Positions 17,261 through 26,248 of a DNA stretch of 64,000 nucleotides are shown here, one piece after another (position 1 is the first letter of the stretch; every line of letters starts with the position of its first letter). The DNA is from Rhizobium oryzihabitans (GTDB lineage: Bacteria; Pseudomonadota; Alphaproteobacteria; Rhizobiales; Rhizobiaceae). The DNA is taken from the NCBI RefSeq assembly GCF_010669145.1, contig NZ_CP048637.1, forward strand, positions 124,001-188,000. The letters run 5' to 3'. Under the pieces are notes generated by a model, which was not told where the DNA came from, did not search any database, and worked only from the letters and a program-made list of their open reading frames with translations. A program made the position numbers and the translations under genes.

Positions 17261-19915
17261 ATGGTTGAGCCACTTCAGACGAGATTCCGGATCGAGGGCA
17301 TGGACTGCGCTTCGTGTGCAACCAAAATCGATACGGCGATCAGGCGCATGCCTGGCGTTCAAGATGTTTCGATTTCCGTCTCCGCCGGGACCATGACAGT
17401 CGAGCATGACGACACAATCGATGTCGAGGATATGGGAAAAAAGGTCACCGGCCTTGGATATCCGACGAAGCTTATTCCCGCCAAGTCTAAAGCGGTGCCA
17501 TCTGCTATAGAACACGTCCATGGGCCAGGCTGTTCCCACGATCATGATCATTCACCTGATGAGCACGCGCAGGCGCACGATCATGGTACGACTCCCCACG
17601 AGCATGGCTTTGCTTGCATGAACAAGCATGGCAACGAGACGCACTCCCACGACCATACCCATGAGAACAACGGTGGGCACGATCACTCTGCAACCTCTCA
17701 ATCAAGCCAGAGGCCGATCCCGGATGGTCAGGCCCGTTTCCACGTTGGTGGAATGGATTGTGCTTCATGTGCAAGCAAGATCGACACTGCCGTCCGTCGC
17801 ATTCCGGGTGTTGAAGATGTTAGTGTCTCGGTGACCTCGGGGACGATGACGGTCAAGCACGCGTTCGCTGATCTCAAAGCTATTGAGAAGCAGGTTTCTG
17901 GCCTTGGATACTCGGTCGCACCGATCATTCCTACCGCGAAGCGGTCCCCCGCTACTTATTCAGGATCGCAAGACGATGCTGGCCATACCAACGGACAGGC
18001 GTCAGCGGACGTTGAGTTGGAGGGTCTTCACGGTCATGATCATAGGCCAAGCGAAGGGCCGTGGTGGAGTAGCCGCAAGGGGCGCCTGACGATAATCGCA
18101 GGCGGATCTCTGACTGCCGCATATGCTATCGGCAATCTGGTTCCGGCCATAGATACTTACGCCTTCATCATCGCCATGTTGGTTGGCCTTATACCCATCG
18201 CCCGTCGTGCTTTTATGGCTGCGAGGGCAGGCACTCCCTTCTCCATTGAGATGCTGATGACGATCGCCGCTGTCGGCGCATTGATTATTAACGCTACCGA
18301 AGAGGCGGCGGCCGTTGTCTTTCTATTCCTTGTTGGTGAGCTCCTCGAGGGCGTTGCGGCTGGCAAGGCTCGCGACAGTATCAAGTCTCTGACAAACCTC
18401 GTGCCCAAGACGGCTTTGCTGGAAGAGGGTGGGAAGACCCGCGAGGTTCCGGCAGAGGTGCTTGCTGTCGGTTCAATTATACTTGTTCGCCCCGGTGACA
18501 GGATTTCGGCCGATGGCGTGATAATGTCAGGTGAAAGTTCTGTCGATGAGGCACCCGTGACGGGTGAAAGCGTACCGGTCCGCAAGGTGATCGGTGATAA
18601 CGTATTCGCAGGTACCGTCAACGGCGACGCGGCACTGCGCGTTCGTGTCACCGCTGCAGCCGAAGACAACACCATTGCTCGCGTCGTCCGCCTGGTCGAG
18701 GAAGCCCAGGAATCGAAGGCTCCGACAGAGCGGTTCATCGATCGCTTTTCGAGATACTATACACCGGGCGTGGTTGTCGTTGCCGCGTTGGTTTCCATCA
18801 TCCCACCTTTACTTGTTGGCGGCGAATGGAGTGAATGGATTTACAAGGGGCTTGCGATCCTTTTGATCGGCTGCCCTTGCGCCCTCGTCATTTCGACACC
18901 TGCTGCCATTGCCGCTTCACTGTCGGCGGGCGCACGGCGCGGCCTTCTCATGAAGGGCGGCGCAGTTCTCGAAGGGGTCGGCAGGGTGACTGCAGTCGCG
19001 TTCGACAAGACGGGGACGTTGACCGAAGGAAAGCCCAAGGTGACGGATGTTATTCCTTTCGGCCGCAGTAGTCCCGAGGTACTCCGTTATGCTGCGGCAC
19101 TTGAAACCGGATCAAGCCATCCGCTGGCGGTCGCGATCCTCGCCAGAGCGGATGAAGACGGGCTCGATGCTCCAGCTTCGACCGATGCCAAGGCACTCGG
19201 CGGCAAAGGCGTTAGCGCGGTCATCGACGGCGTGGAAGTCTTCCTCGGATCTCCGAAGGCTGCTGCCGAGCGTGTGACGATTCCGATAGCGCATTCGCTG
19301 CAGATTACCTCTCTGAACGAGGATGGCAAGACTGTATCCGTTTTGGTAATCGGCGATGTACTTGCAGGTGCCATCGCCATGCGCGACGAACCCCGAGCGG
19401 ACGCGATCGAGGGCCTTAAGGCACTGACCGATCTCGGGATCAAAGCAATCATGCTTACGGGCGACAACGCTCGCACGGCATCAGCCATTGGCGCTCAGCT
19501 TGGCATTGAAGTTCGTGCAGAACTGATGCCTGAGGACAAGCAGCGTATTGTTGGCGAACTCAAACAGGAAGGTTACGTGGTCGGCAAGATCGGGGATGGC
19601 ATCAACGATGCTCCCGCTCTCGCTGCGGCAGATATAGGCATCGCCATGGGTGGCGGCACGGACGTCGCGCTGGAGACCGCCGATGCCGCGGTACTCCACG
19701 GCAGAGTCGGGGATGTCGCTCTCATGGTCGATCTTTCGAAGCGTACGATGCGAAACATTTTTCAGAATATCACCATCGCGCTCGGCCTCAAGGCTGTGTT
19801 TCTCGTCACCACCATTATGGGAATCACTGGCCTCTGGCCCGCTATCCTGGCAGATACGGGTGCAACTGTGCTTGTTACGATAAACGCCTTGCGCCTCCTG
19901 CGCCCCATACGTTGA
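17261..19915 (+). CDS. cadA: P1B-type heavy-metal ATPase (Zn/Cd/Pb exporter), 884 aa
   Basis: Exports Zn(II), Cd(II) or Pb(II) across the inner membrane using ATP. Two N-terminal heavy-metal domains carry GMDCASC (Cys16/19 and Cys167/170), separated by a His-rich linker of roughly 60 residues (HVHGPGCSHDHDHSPDEHAQ and following). The transmembrane metal site is Cys538-Pro-Cys540, the phosphorylated Asp582 lies in DKTGT, and the hinge GDGINDAPAL is intact. The start at 17261 has GGGGA 8 nt upstream and lies after promoter P2; the frame continues upstream to 17153 but that would include the promoter. A small membrane gene and pcuC follow closely. Confidence 0.95.
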   Translation: MVEPLQTRFRIEGMDCASCATKIDTAIRRMPGVQDVSISVSAGTMTVEHDDTIDVEDMGKKVTGLGYPTKLIPAKSKAVPSAIEHVHGPGCSHDHDHSPDEHAQAHDHGTTPHEHGFACMNKHGNETHSHDHTHENNGGHDHSATSQSSQRPIPDGQARFHVGGMDCASCASKIDTAVRRIPGVEDVSVSVTSGTMTVKHAFADLKAIEKQVSGLGYSVAPIIPTAKRSPATYSGSQDDAGHTNGQASADVELEGLHGHDHRPSEGPWWSSRKGRLTIIAGGSLTAAYAIGNLVPAIDTYAFIIAMLVGLIPIARRAFMAARAGTPFSIEMLMTIAAVGALIINATEEAAAVVFLFLVGELLEGVAAGKARDSIKSLTNLVPKTALLEEGGKTREVPAEVLAVGSIILVRPGDRISADGVIMSGESSVDEAPVTGESVPVRKVIGDNVFAGTVNGDAALRVRVTAAAEDNTIARVVRLVEEAQESKAPTERFIDRFSRYYTPGVVVVAALVSIIPPLLVGGEWSEWIYKGLAILLIGCPCALVISTPAAIAASLSAGARRGLLMKGGAVLEGVGRVTAVAFDKTGTLTEGKPKVTDVIPFGRSSPEVLRYAAALETGSSHPLAVAILARADEDGLDAPASTDAKALGGKGVSAVIDGVEVFLGSPKAAAERVTIPIAHSLQITSLNEDGKTVSVLVIGDVLAGAIAMRDEPRADAIEGLKALTDLGIKAIMLTGDNARTASAIGAQLGIEVRAELMPEDKQRIVGELKQEGYVVGKIGDGINDAPALAAADIGIAMGGGTDVALETADAAVLHGRVGDVALMVDLSKRTMRNIFQNITIALGLKAVFLVTTIMGITGLWPAILADTGATVLVTINALRLLRPIR

Positions 19916-19925
19916 AGGCAGTAAA

Positions 19926-20063
19926 ATGATCAGGAAAATTGTATTTGGAGGGATCCTGCTGATGGTAGCGACCTCGGTCGTATTCAGTCTGGTCGGGGTC
20001 CTCGCTGTCTGGAATCCAAAGGAGCTTTTCCAGTACCAAGACGGTCAGACGGTGTCGCAGTGA
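19926..20063 (+). CDS. Small single-pass membrane protein, 45 aa
   Basis: The frame begins MIRKIVFGGILLMVATSVVF and contains one hydrophobic helix (about residues 6-30), then a short polar tail (NPKELFQYQDGQTVSQ). A GAAGG lies 8 nt upstream. It sits between cadA (10 nt) and pcuC (13 nt), so all three are likely cotranscribed from P2. No family is recognised. A small subunit or modulator of the ATPase is possible, as known for other P-type pumps, but this rests on context alone. Confidence 0.6.
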   Translation: MIRKIVFGGILLMVATSVVFSLVGVLAVWNPKELFQYQDGQTVSQ

Positions 20064-20076
20064 GAAGGAGGAAGCA

Positions 20077-20577
20077 ATGAACAAGAGATCGAATTCGACA
20101 ATCCGCGTCGCCGCGACAATCTTTGCATGTCTGCTTGCTGGAACGGCGTTTGCACATGACTTCAAGGCAGGAAAGCTGGAACTTAGGCACCCTTGGTCGG
20201 CACTGGCTCCTCCGGTCGCTCCGGTGCTGGGTGGCTATGTGACGATCGTCAACACCGGACAGGAGTCTGACCGTCTTGTCGGTGGCACGACTAACATCGC
20301 CGAGAGACTGGAAATCCACGAGTCCTCCCTGGTGGATGGGGTAGCGAAAATGCGTCCGGCGAAGCAAGGCCTCGAAATTGCCCCCGGTGCTACCTTGGCG
20401 CTTCAACCCGGTGGAACCCACATAATGCTGGTCAAGCCCATAAATCGGCCGGTCGAAGGTGAGAAGTTCAAGGCGACGCTCCTGTTCGAGAAAGCAGGAG
20501 CAGTGGAGGTCGAGTTCGTTGTGCAGAAGCCGAAACGAGAGTCGGGCGAGGATCATTCCGGCCATCAAGATCCATGA
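20077..20577 (+). CDS. PCu(A)C-family periplasmic copper chaperone, 166 aa
   Basis: A signal peptide (to about residue 26, AGTAFAHD) precedes a cupredoxin-like DUF461 domain. The Cu(I) ligand pattern is present: His81 (RLEIHES), Met92 (VAKM) and His115-x-Met117 (GGTHIML). Members deliver copper to CuA centres or other cuproenzymes. A strong AAGGAGG precedes the ATG. It is third after cadA and the small ORF. The C-terminus is His/Glu-rich (SGEDHSGHQDP). Confidence 0.92.
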   Translation: MNKRSNSTIRVAATIFACLLAGTAFAHDFKAGKLELRHPWSALAPPVAPVLGGYVTIVNTGQESDRLVGGTTNIAERLEIHESSLVDGVAKMRPAKQGLEIAPGATLALQPGGTHIMLVKPINRPVEGEKFKATLLFEKAGAVEVEFVVQKPKRESGEDHSGHQDP

Positions 20578-20859
20578 TTAGTGGCCTAGAGCGTTTTCAC
20601 AGGACCTCTATCAACCTCAGGGTCGACAATCCCTCCGCAGTTGTCTGGTGAAGCCTCAGGCGACTGCTAATATGGTTGAGTGCGATGATACTTGCTGGGT
20701 TCCTCTTGTATTTCGATGCTGAACGGCATCAGAGCAGGTGCGACCCGAGCAGATCCCGGTTCATCGCCCGCCTTGGAAAATGCACTTGTCAATTCTCAAA
20801 CTTCATGCGAATGATTTGCAATAGCAACTAAGCAAAAACCAAGAATCGTAGGTGAATCT
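20578..20859. other. Intergenic region upstream of mntH1
   Basis: About 280 bp with no convincing gene. It contains the Mur/Fur-like box at 20806-20820 and a weak MerR-like dyad near 20605-20632 on the minus strand with no gene placed to use it. Confidence 0.5.
20806..20820 (+). promoter_or_regulatory. Putative Mur/Fur-type operator of mntH1
   Basis: TGCGAATGATTTGCA is a near-perfect palindrome (TGC-x-AAT-G-ATT-x-GCA). The same word with one change occurs before mntH2 (33107-33121). Alphaproteobacterial Mur or Fur proteins repress mntH through such AT-rich palindromes when Mn is sufficient. Confidence 0.55.
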
Positions 20860-22188
20860 ATGGACAGTCCGGTAAAGGGCTGGCGGCGGGCCGGAGGGGA
20901 AGCGTCGCTGTCTGACGTGCATCGATCCATCGCGGTGGCGACCGGGCAGGGCACATTTCGCCGGGCCATGGCTTTCTTTGGTCCAGGCTACCTGGTGGCA
21001 GTCGGGTATATGGATCCTGGAAACTGGGCGACCTCTCTCGCCGGCGGATCCCGCTTCGGCTATGCGCTTTTGACGGTAGCACTTGTGTCGAACATCATGG
21101 CGATCGTGCTCCAGTCGCTCTGCGCCCGTCTCGCGATCGGCTCCGGGCGAGACCTTGCGCAGGCTTGCCGCGATGCCTTCCCTCGACCGGTCGGCATCGT
21201 CCTCTGGATCCTGGCAGAAATAGCGATCATCGCTACCGACATAGCGGAGGTGATCGGCACTGCGATCGGGCTCAACCTGATCTTCGGCATCCCACTGGAA
21301 CTGGGAGTCGTCATCACGGCACTGGACGTCTTCCTCATCCTGTATCTCCAGAAGCTAGGTTTCCGTTGGGTCGAAGCGCTCGTAATCACGTTGCTGGGTG
21401 TGATTACCGTCTGCTTCACCATCCAGATCGCGCTTGCGGATCCCGACTGGGGACAAGTCATCCTCGGATTTGCCCCGACCACAGAGATCGTCACCAACCC
21501 GGATATGCTGTACCTCGCGCTAGGGATTCTTGGTGCAACCGTCATGCCGCACAATCTGTATCTCCACTCAGGGATCGTGCAGACACGCGCTTACGGCACA
21601 ACAGTCCCCCAGAAGCGGGAGGCACTCAAGTTCGCCACCCTCGACTCGACAATCGCCCTGATGTTTGCGTTGCTCGTGAATGCCTCAATTCTGATCCTCG
21701 CAGCGGCCACATTCCACAAGACAGGCCAGACGACGGTGGCCGAACTCGGTGAAGCGCATAGCCTTCTTGCACCGCTGCTCGGTCTTGCAATCGCCCCAAC
21801 GTTGTTCGGTATCGCGCTCCTATGCTGCGGTATCAATTCGACGGTTACGGCGACACTGGCTGGACAGATTGTCATGGAAGGCTTTTTGAACATCAGGCTC
21901 GCGCCCTGGCTACGACGATTGATCACACGCGGTATCGCCATTATTCCGGCTGCCGGGGTTACGATATTGTTTGGAGACGGTGGAACAGCGCAACTCTTAA
22001 TCCTGACACAGGTGGTGCTCAGTCTTCAACTCTCGTTCGCAGTGTTCCCGCTTGTGATGTTCACATCCGACCGGGCGAAGATGGGGGAACTGACGGCTCC
22101 TTACTGGCTGACTGCTTTCGCTTGGCTGATTGCAATCGTGATCGCCCTCCTGAACATCAAGCTTCTTGTGGATTTCGTCGCGTCCTAA
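20860..22188 (+). CDS. mntH: NRAMP-family Mn(II)/divalent-metal importer, 442 aa
   Basis: A proton-coupled divalent metal importer with 11 predicted membrane helices. The TM1 metal-site motif appears as [10 protein letters not shown] and the TM6 motif as [14 protein letters not shown]. Length is normal. It probably supplies Mn(II), which can be limiting when Cd or Zn compete. A second, very similar copy is at 33159, with the N-terminus (MDSPVKGW against MDRPVRGW) and promoter word both conserved. It stands alone, so regulation is probably by Mn or Fe rather than by MerR. Confidence 0.95.
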   Translation: MDSPVKGWRRAGGEASLSDVHRSIAVATGQGTFRRAMAFFGPGYLVAVGYMDPGNWATSLAGGSRFGYALLTVALVSNIMAIVLQSLCARLAIGSGRDLAQACRDAFPRPVGIVLWILAEIAIIATDIAEVIGTAIGLNLIFGIPLELGVVITALDVFLILYLQKLGFRWVEALVITLLGVITVCFTIQIALADPDWGQVILGFAPTTEIVTNPDMLYLALGILGATVMPHNLYLHSGIVQTRAYGTTVPQKREALKFATLDSTIALMFALLVNASILILAAATFHKTGQTTVAELGEAHSLLAPLLGLAIAPTLFGIALLCCGINSTVTATLAGQIVMEGFLNIRLAPWLRRLITRGIAIIPAAGVTILFGDGGTAQLLILTQVVLSLQLSFAVFPLVMFTSDRAKMGELTAPYWLTAFAWLIAIVIALLNIKLLVDFVAS

Positions 22189-22477
22189 CGTAACGAAATT
22201 CGCCCTCTGACACGGAAGGATGCGAAGATGATTATGATTTATGATGGGCCGCCAAGTATATTCTCATGGGCGAAGAAACCCTGAGCTTCCTGAGACTGGC
22301 GAGAAGGCTTCAGACCCTTCTGCTATCTTCATTTCCTATACTGAAAATAGGAGCGCTTTCCGGCGGCAGCGCCCTCATCTCAACGGAAAGCCCTAATGTA
22401 GGCGGTGGTTGAAAGGGTCATCAGTTACCCAGATTGCAGACGAGATGAACGAAACGTAGCTCGAAACGAGCAACCTG
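22189..22477. other. Intergenic region between mntH1 and merR1
   Basis: About 290 bp between convergent genes. GAGAAGGCTTCAGACCCTTCTG near 22300-22323 can form a GAAGG/CCTTC hairpin followed by a T-containing stretch, which could terminate mntH1. No gene or recognised riboswitch is seen. Confidence 0.35.
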
Positions 22478-22894
22478 TCAGTCGTGTTCCGTCGAGCAAA
22501 GACAGTGGTTGGCAAGAGCCCGAATTACGTAGCAGTCGCGTACCTGGTTGGAATTGCAGTGCGTTGAGATCCGCTCCAGTTCTGCTTCCAATTTTTTTAG
22601 GCGCTGGATCTTCTCACGGACGGTTACGAGTTGCTTGGCGGCAATACCGTCAGCTTCCTCGCAAGGTTTCTCCGGATGCTGACTAAGATCGATGAGTTCG
22701 CGGATGGCCTCGATCGTCAGTCCCAGCTCGCGTGCGTGCTTTATGAAGGACAGCCGCTCACGTTCCGTCTTCGAATAGCGTCGCTGATTTCCTTCCGAGC
22801 GTTCCGTATGCGAGAGAAGCCCCATCTGCTCGTAATATCTGATCGTCGGAACCTTTACCCCAGTCGTCTTCGATAAATCACCGATTGTCAGCAT
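22478..22894 (-). CDS. MerR-family Zn/Cd/Pb-responsive activator (merR1), 138 aa
   Basis: An N-terminal winged helix (MLTIGDLSKTTGVKVPTIRY) and a long dimer helix precede the metal loop. Cys78, Cys113 and Cys121 are spaced as in ZntR, CadR and PbrR, so the inducer is probably Cd(II), Pb(II) or Zn(II). Start 22894 gives the canonical MerR N-terminus; the open frame extends upstream to 23176 without homology. It lies 167 nt after lspA1 in an ldt2-lspA1-merR1 run transcribed from P3, so it may regulate itself. It is nearly identical to merR2 at 34717-35133. Confidence 0.93.
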   Translation of the reverse strand: MLTIGDLSKTTGVKVPTIRYYEQMGLLSHTERSEGNQRRYSKTERERLSFIKHARELGLTIEAIRELIDLSQHPEKPCEEADGIAAKQLVTVREKIQRLKKLEAELERISTHCNSNQVRDCYVIRALANHCLCSTEHD

Positions 22895-23061
22895 ATGAAT
22901 ACTCCAGTCATGACATGCAGCGTCGAACCACTGCGGTTTGTTCGAGTTTGAAAAGAAACTGACGCTATCGAAACGTGATGGGGTATCCAGCACAGAATTT
23001 TGATATGAGGATGAGTTGTTGAGATCAAGTTCCACTGCGATCGTGTCGCTACGCCTGACAA

Positions 23062-23574
23062 TCATGTCTTCCCCAACGAAGTCGCATGTCGGTCCGGACG
23101 CAATGAGATCGCGACAAGAAGGAAGGCCCCACAGACGATGAATACGTCTGCCAGATTGAAGGCTGGCCATGACCAACCGAAGGCGTGGAAATCCAGATAG
23201 TCCGTGACGCTCAGGTTCCAGAAGCGATCGATGACATTGCCGCTCGCGCCTCCTGCAACCGCCGTGATCGAAACCCGCTCTGCAACAGTCTTTGCCATTA
23301 CCGCCCAGATCACCAGCGCTATCACGATTACGCCTTGAAGCAGCGCGAACAGTCGTGGAGCCGATCCCATCGTGTCGGAGAAAAGGCCGAAGCTGACACC
23401 CGGGTTATAGGCAAGCATCAGGTTGAAGAATGGGGTTACCGGGATTACTCTCGGTGGATCCATCAATTCGGTTACAACCAGATACTTCGTGGTGAGATCG
23501 ATCAAGCATAGCGCGGCAACCCAGAGAAGGACGAGAGCGGCTCTGGCTGTGATCTTGTTTAATGATGCCTTCAT
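23062..23574 (-). CDS. lspA: Lipoprotein signal peptidase (LspA), 170 aa
   Basis: An integral-membrane aspartic protease that cleaves prolipoprotein signal peptides. Four helices are predicted. The catalytic Asp pair is in GGASGNVIDRF and FNLADVFIVCG, and NPGVSFGLFSD is the conserved third block. The start overlaps the ldt2 stop (ATGA, 23571-23574). LspA homologues occur in metal operons as PbrC of the Cupriavidus pbr lead-resistance cluster, and merR1 beside it fits that pattern. It may also serve the lipoprotein L,D-transpeptidases of this island. Confidence 0.94.
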   Translation of the reverse strand: MKASLNKITARAALVLLWVAALCLIDLTTKYLVVTELMDPPRVIPVTPFFNLMLAYNPGVSFGLFSDTMGSAPRLFALLQGVIVIALVIWAVMAKTVAERVSITAVAGGASGNVIDRFWNLSVTDYLDFHAFGWSWPAFNLADVFIVCGAFLLVAISLRPDRHATSLGKT

Positions 23575-24272
23575 CGGATTCCCTGTTGCATGACGACAAT
23601 CCGGGCCTTTGACGGGACGGTTTCATAAAGCTCCATCACATCCTGATTGATGAGGCGAACGCAGCCTGACGAAACGGCGTGGCCGATTGAACGCCAGTCC
23701 GTGGTGCCGTGAAGCCGGTAAAGCGTGTCCTTGCCATGCTGGAAGATGTAGAGAGCACGAGCACCAAGCGGATTATTGGGGCCGGGTGCCTGGCCGCCGT
23801 TCGCATATGAATATTTCTGTAGCTCTGGTTGTCTCGCTATCATCTCCGGAGGCGGTGTCCACTGGGGCCATTTCTGCCGCCACTGGATTATTCCTTCACC
23901 CGACCAGGTGAAGCCCGCGCGCCCGATACCGATACCGTATCTCATTGCCGTGCCAGCATCTTCAGTGAGATAGAGGAACCTGTTGCGAACATCGACGACA
24001 ACAACGCCCGCAGGCTCGCCGGTGAGGTTTTCAACGCGCTGCCGATAGTATCTCGGGTCGATCTTTCGAAAGGGAACTCTAGGTAACCGGTAGCCGCCGT
24101 CGCTCCTTGCAGCGTAGCGGGCCTCAAGCTCACGTTCGCTCGGTTCCATTTGACTGGCGGGCCTGACGACAGCCGCCGCTGTAGAAACCGGGCTTCCAAA
24201 GACGGCTGATGCCAATGCACCACCAGATAGAGCGACGAGTGACCGACGTTTCATCAGACGCGGTTTGAGCAT
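23571..24272 (-). CDS. YkuD-type L,D-transpeptidase (ldt2), 233 aa
   Basis: Same family as ldt1, but the signal (MKRRSLVALSGGALASAVFG) has no lipobox cysteine, so it is probably secreted rather than lipidated. The YkuD core is intact: RYGIGIGRAGFTWSGEG, PNNPLGARALYIFQHG, the RLHGT histidine and SSGCVRLIN. Two ATGs are possible, 24284 and 24272; the latter has GGGGA 5 nt upstream and is preferred. It leads the ldt2-lspA1-merR1 transcript from P3. Confidence 0.92.
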   Translation of the reverse strand: MLKPRLMKRRSLVALSGGALASAVFGSPVSTAAAVVRPASQMEPSERELEARYAARSDGGYRLPRVPFRKIDPRYYRQRVENLTGEPAGVVVVDVRNRFLYLTEDAGTAMRYGIGIGRAGFTWSGEGIIQWRQKWPQWTPPPEMIARQPELQKYSYANGGQAPGPNNPLGARALYIFQHGKDTLYRLHGTTDWRSIGHAVSSGCVRLINQDVMELYETVPSKARIVVMQQGIR

Positions 24273-24327
24273 GCATATCCCCATTTGAAGGACACGTTTG
24301 AATCCTCCACATTACTGATTCCGTACA

Positions 24328-24358
24328 ATTCTACGATCTCTAGTAGCTTGAGGTTCAA
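24328..24358 (-). promoter_or_regulatory. MerR-type promoter P3 (for ldt2-lspA1-merR1)
   Basis: On the minus strand: TTGAAC (24358-24353), a 19-bp spacer opening with CTCAAGCTACTAGAG, then TAGAAT (24333-24328). This is the best match to consensus among the seven. It lies 55 bp before the ldt2 start. Confidence 0.9.
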
Positions 24359-25043
24359 GCGCTTGCTGACAGCTAAGGTCGGGTCTCAACTAATTGTGTA
24401 AGGCTCGTGATGGAGTGCGCCTTATCATCAGGGACAAATTGGCGCAGTCACAGATTGGCAGCTTTTGTTTCAGTTCGACCTTTGCTAGTCATCTGTTGAT
24501 TTATGTCATTTTGCTTGTCTGGAACGAATGATCCGCAGCGTTTTAACCAGTTGGAAGACCGTGGCTGTCCTGACGATGATCTTCATTCAGATCATCTCCG
24601 GAAGCCTCTGCTCGACTCCGTTGGAAAATCGCACATTCGTTCCGCCCGGTGTCGCTACCTTCGTGCAGGAACGAGGTTCACCGGTGGATAACAGGAAACT
24701 CCTCTTGTCTGAGGCCGACCATCACGTCCGCTGCGAGCAGCGGTCTCTACAAGCAGAACTGTATGATTTTAGATTCTCGGAAGGACTGCGATATTCCGTA
24801 TCCGCGGACCTCCTTCGTGAAAGCCAGATCTATCTGATCTCGCGCCCGCCAAAATACCTGAGCTAAGGCAATCTGTTCGGCACTGTGCACGTACGTCTTA
24901 CTGAATCAGTTCGACCATGGATCTCTTACGCCCAAGCCATTCTTCGCCGATATCTGGCGGAGCGTGTGAGCTACGTATCGGGACTTCTCAAGAGCAGCCG
25001 GATTCCATCCTGAAATCATAATCCCTTACATCGGGAGTCGAAG
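24359..25043. other. Intergenic region before cyoA with one doubtful ORF
   Basis: Nearly 690 bp between the divergent P3 operon and cyoA. Apart from the questionable ORF at 24528-24866, nothing was recognised; no MerR-type dyad faces cyoA. Confidence 0.4.
24528..24866 (+). CDS. Hypothetical protein with one hydrophobic segment, 112 aa (doubtful)
   Basis: The frame starts MIRSVLTSWKTVAVLTMIFI, a possible signal or membrane anchor, followed by a polar tail with no recognised domain. No clear ribosome-binding site is visible and the composition does not strongly resemble neighbouring genes. It could be a decayed gene fragment. Confidence 0.3.
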   Translation: MIRSVLTSWKTVAVLTMIFIQIISGSLCSTPLENRTFVPPGVATFVQERGSPVDNRKLLLSEADHHVRCEQRSLQAELYDFRFSEGLRYSVSADLLRESQIYLISRPPKYLS

Positions 25044-26231
25044 GTGTCTTTGTCAAAAAAGCTCTTTCTCCTCGCTGTTGGCACCTTTTTGCTCCCGCTC
25101 GGTGGATGCAAGATGGTCGTAATGTCGCCATCCGGCGATATTGCACGTCAGCAGGCGGATCTCATCGTCATCGCAACCGTGCTGATGCTCCTCATCATCG
25201 TACCGGTCCTGTTTCTCACCTTCTATTTTGCCTGGCATTACCGCCATTCCAACAAGAAGGCGAAATATGACCCGGAGTGGCATCACTCCGTAAAACTTGA
25301 GATGGTGATCTGGTCAGCGCCGCTTGCCATCATCATCGCGCTGGGAACTATCACGTGGATCAGCACTCACAGACTTGACCCATATCGCCCACTCGACAGG
25401 ATCGATGCAAATCGTCCTGTTACACCCGACATCAGGCCGATCACCGTAGAAGTGGTCGCACTCGATTGGAAATGGCTGTTCTTCTATCCGGAGTACGGAA
25501 TTGCTACGGTTAATGAGCTTGCTGCGCCCGTAGATGTACCGATCAACTTCAAGCTGACTGCATCATCGGTCATGAATGCATTCTATGTGCCGGCGCTCGC
25601 CGGGATGATCTATGCCATGCCCGGAATGCAGACGAAACTCCATGCCGTCATCAACGAGACCGGCACCTACGATGGTCTTTCTGCCAACTATAGTGGAGAC
25701 GGCTTCTCTCAGATGCGGTTCAAGTTCCTTGGATTGAACCAGGGTGATTTCGATCAATGGGTCGCGCGTGTCAAACGGACCGGCACGGCACTCAACCGGG
25801 ACAGTTACTTGAAGCTTGAGAAACCGAGCACGGCCGAACCTGTACGTTATTACTCCACGGTGCAGGAAGGTCTCTACCGCTCGGTGCTCAACATGTGCGC
25901 CCGTGAAGGCCAGATGTGCATGGATGAGATGATGCACATCGACAAGATGGGCGGGGCAGGTGTGGAGAGCCGGGAAAACCGGGCGCGCCTGGAATACGAC
26001 AACCGCCGGACGACCGGCGCAGCCGAAGACAACGATGTCGCACCCGCCCCTGTCACAGGCACCCCAACCCGCGGCGAGAGCCCCGCGAACGTCATCGATA
26101 GCAAGGTGAGCCAGCCGTCGATGCCGATGAACCATAGCATGAAGAACATGCAGCATCCCACCACACCCGAAAGCGATGAGAGCGGGCAGGCACCCGACCG
26201 GCTCGACGCTGAAGTGCCCGCAAAACCCTGA
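25044..26231 (+). CDS. cyoA: Cytochrome bo3-type quinol oxidase subunit II, 395 aa
   Basis: A lipoprotein signal (FLLPLGGCK, Cys23) precedes two membrane helices and a periplasmic cupredoxin-like domain. [16 protein letters not shown] and [23 protein letters not shown] match CyoA. The CuA cysteine pair of cytochrome c oxidases is absent, so the electron donor is quinol. The C-terminus is unusually long, Met/His-rich and charged. Start is GTG 25044 after CGGGAG. It begins cyoABCD. Confidence 0.95.
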   Translation: MSLSKKLFLLAVGTFLLPLGGCKMVVMSPSGDIARQQADLIVIATVLMLLIIVPVLFLTFYFAWHYRHSNKKAKYDPEWHHSVKLEMVIWSAPLAIIIALGTITWISTHRLDPYRPLDRIDANRPVTPDIRPITVEVVALDWKWLFFYPEYGIATVNELAAPVDVPINFKLTASSVMNAFYVPALAGMIYAMPGMQTKLHAVINETGTYDGLSANYSGDGFSQMRFKFLGLNQGDFDQWVARVKRTGTALNRDSYLKLEKPSTAEPVRYYSTVQEGLYRSVLNMCAREGQMCMDEMMHIDKMGGAGVESRENRARLEYDNRRTTGAAEDNDVAPAPVTGTPTRGESPANVIDSKVSQPSMPMNHSMKNMQHPTTPESDESGQAPDRLDAEVPAKP

Positions 26232-26248
26232 AGGATTCGACAGATAAG

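Noticed and set aside
20600..20632. MerR-like dyad CTGAGGTTGATAGAG on the minus strand
   Set aside because: It matches the consensus dyad at only about 10 of 15 positions, the -35 is poor and no gene lies downstream on that strand.
22189..22477. Possible Mn riboswitch (yybP-ykoY type) near mntH1/merR1
   Set aside because: The region is 3' of mntH1 and none of the conserved loop sequences of that class could be placed.
24503..24691. Second short frame overlapping the doubtful ORF at 24528
   Set aside because: Its translation is featureless and it overlaps a slightly better candidate that is itself uncertain.
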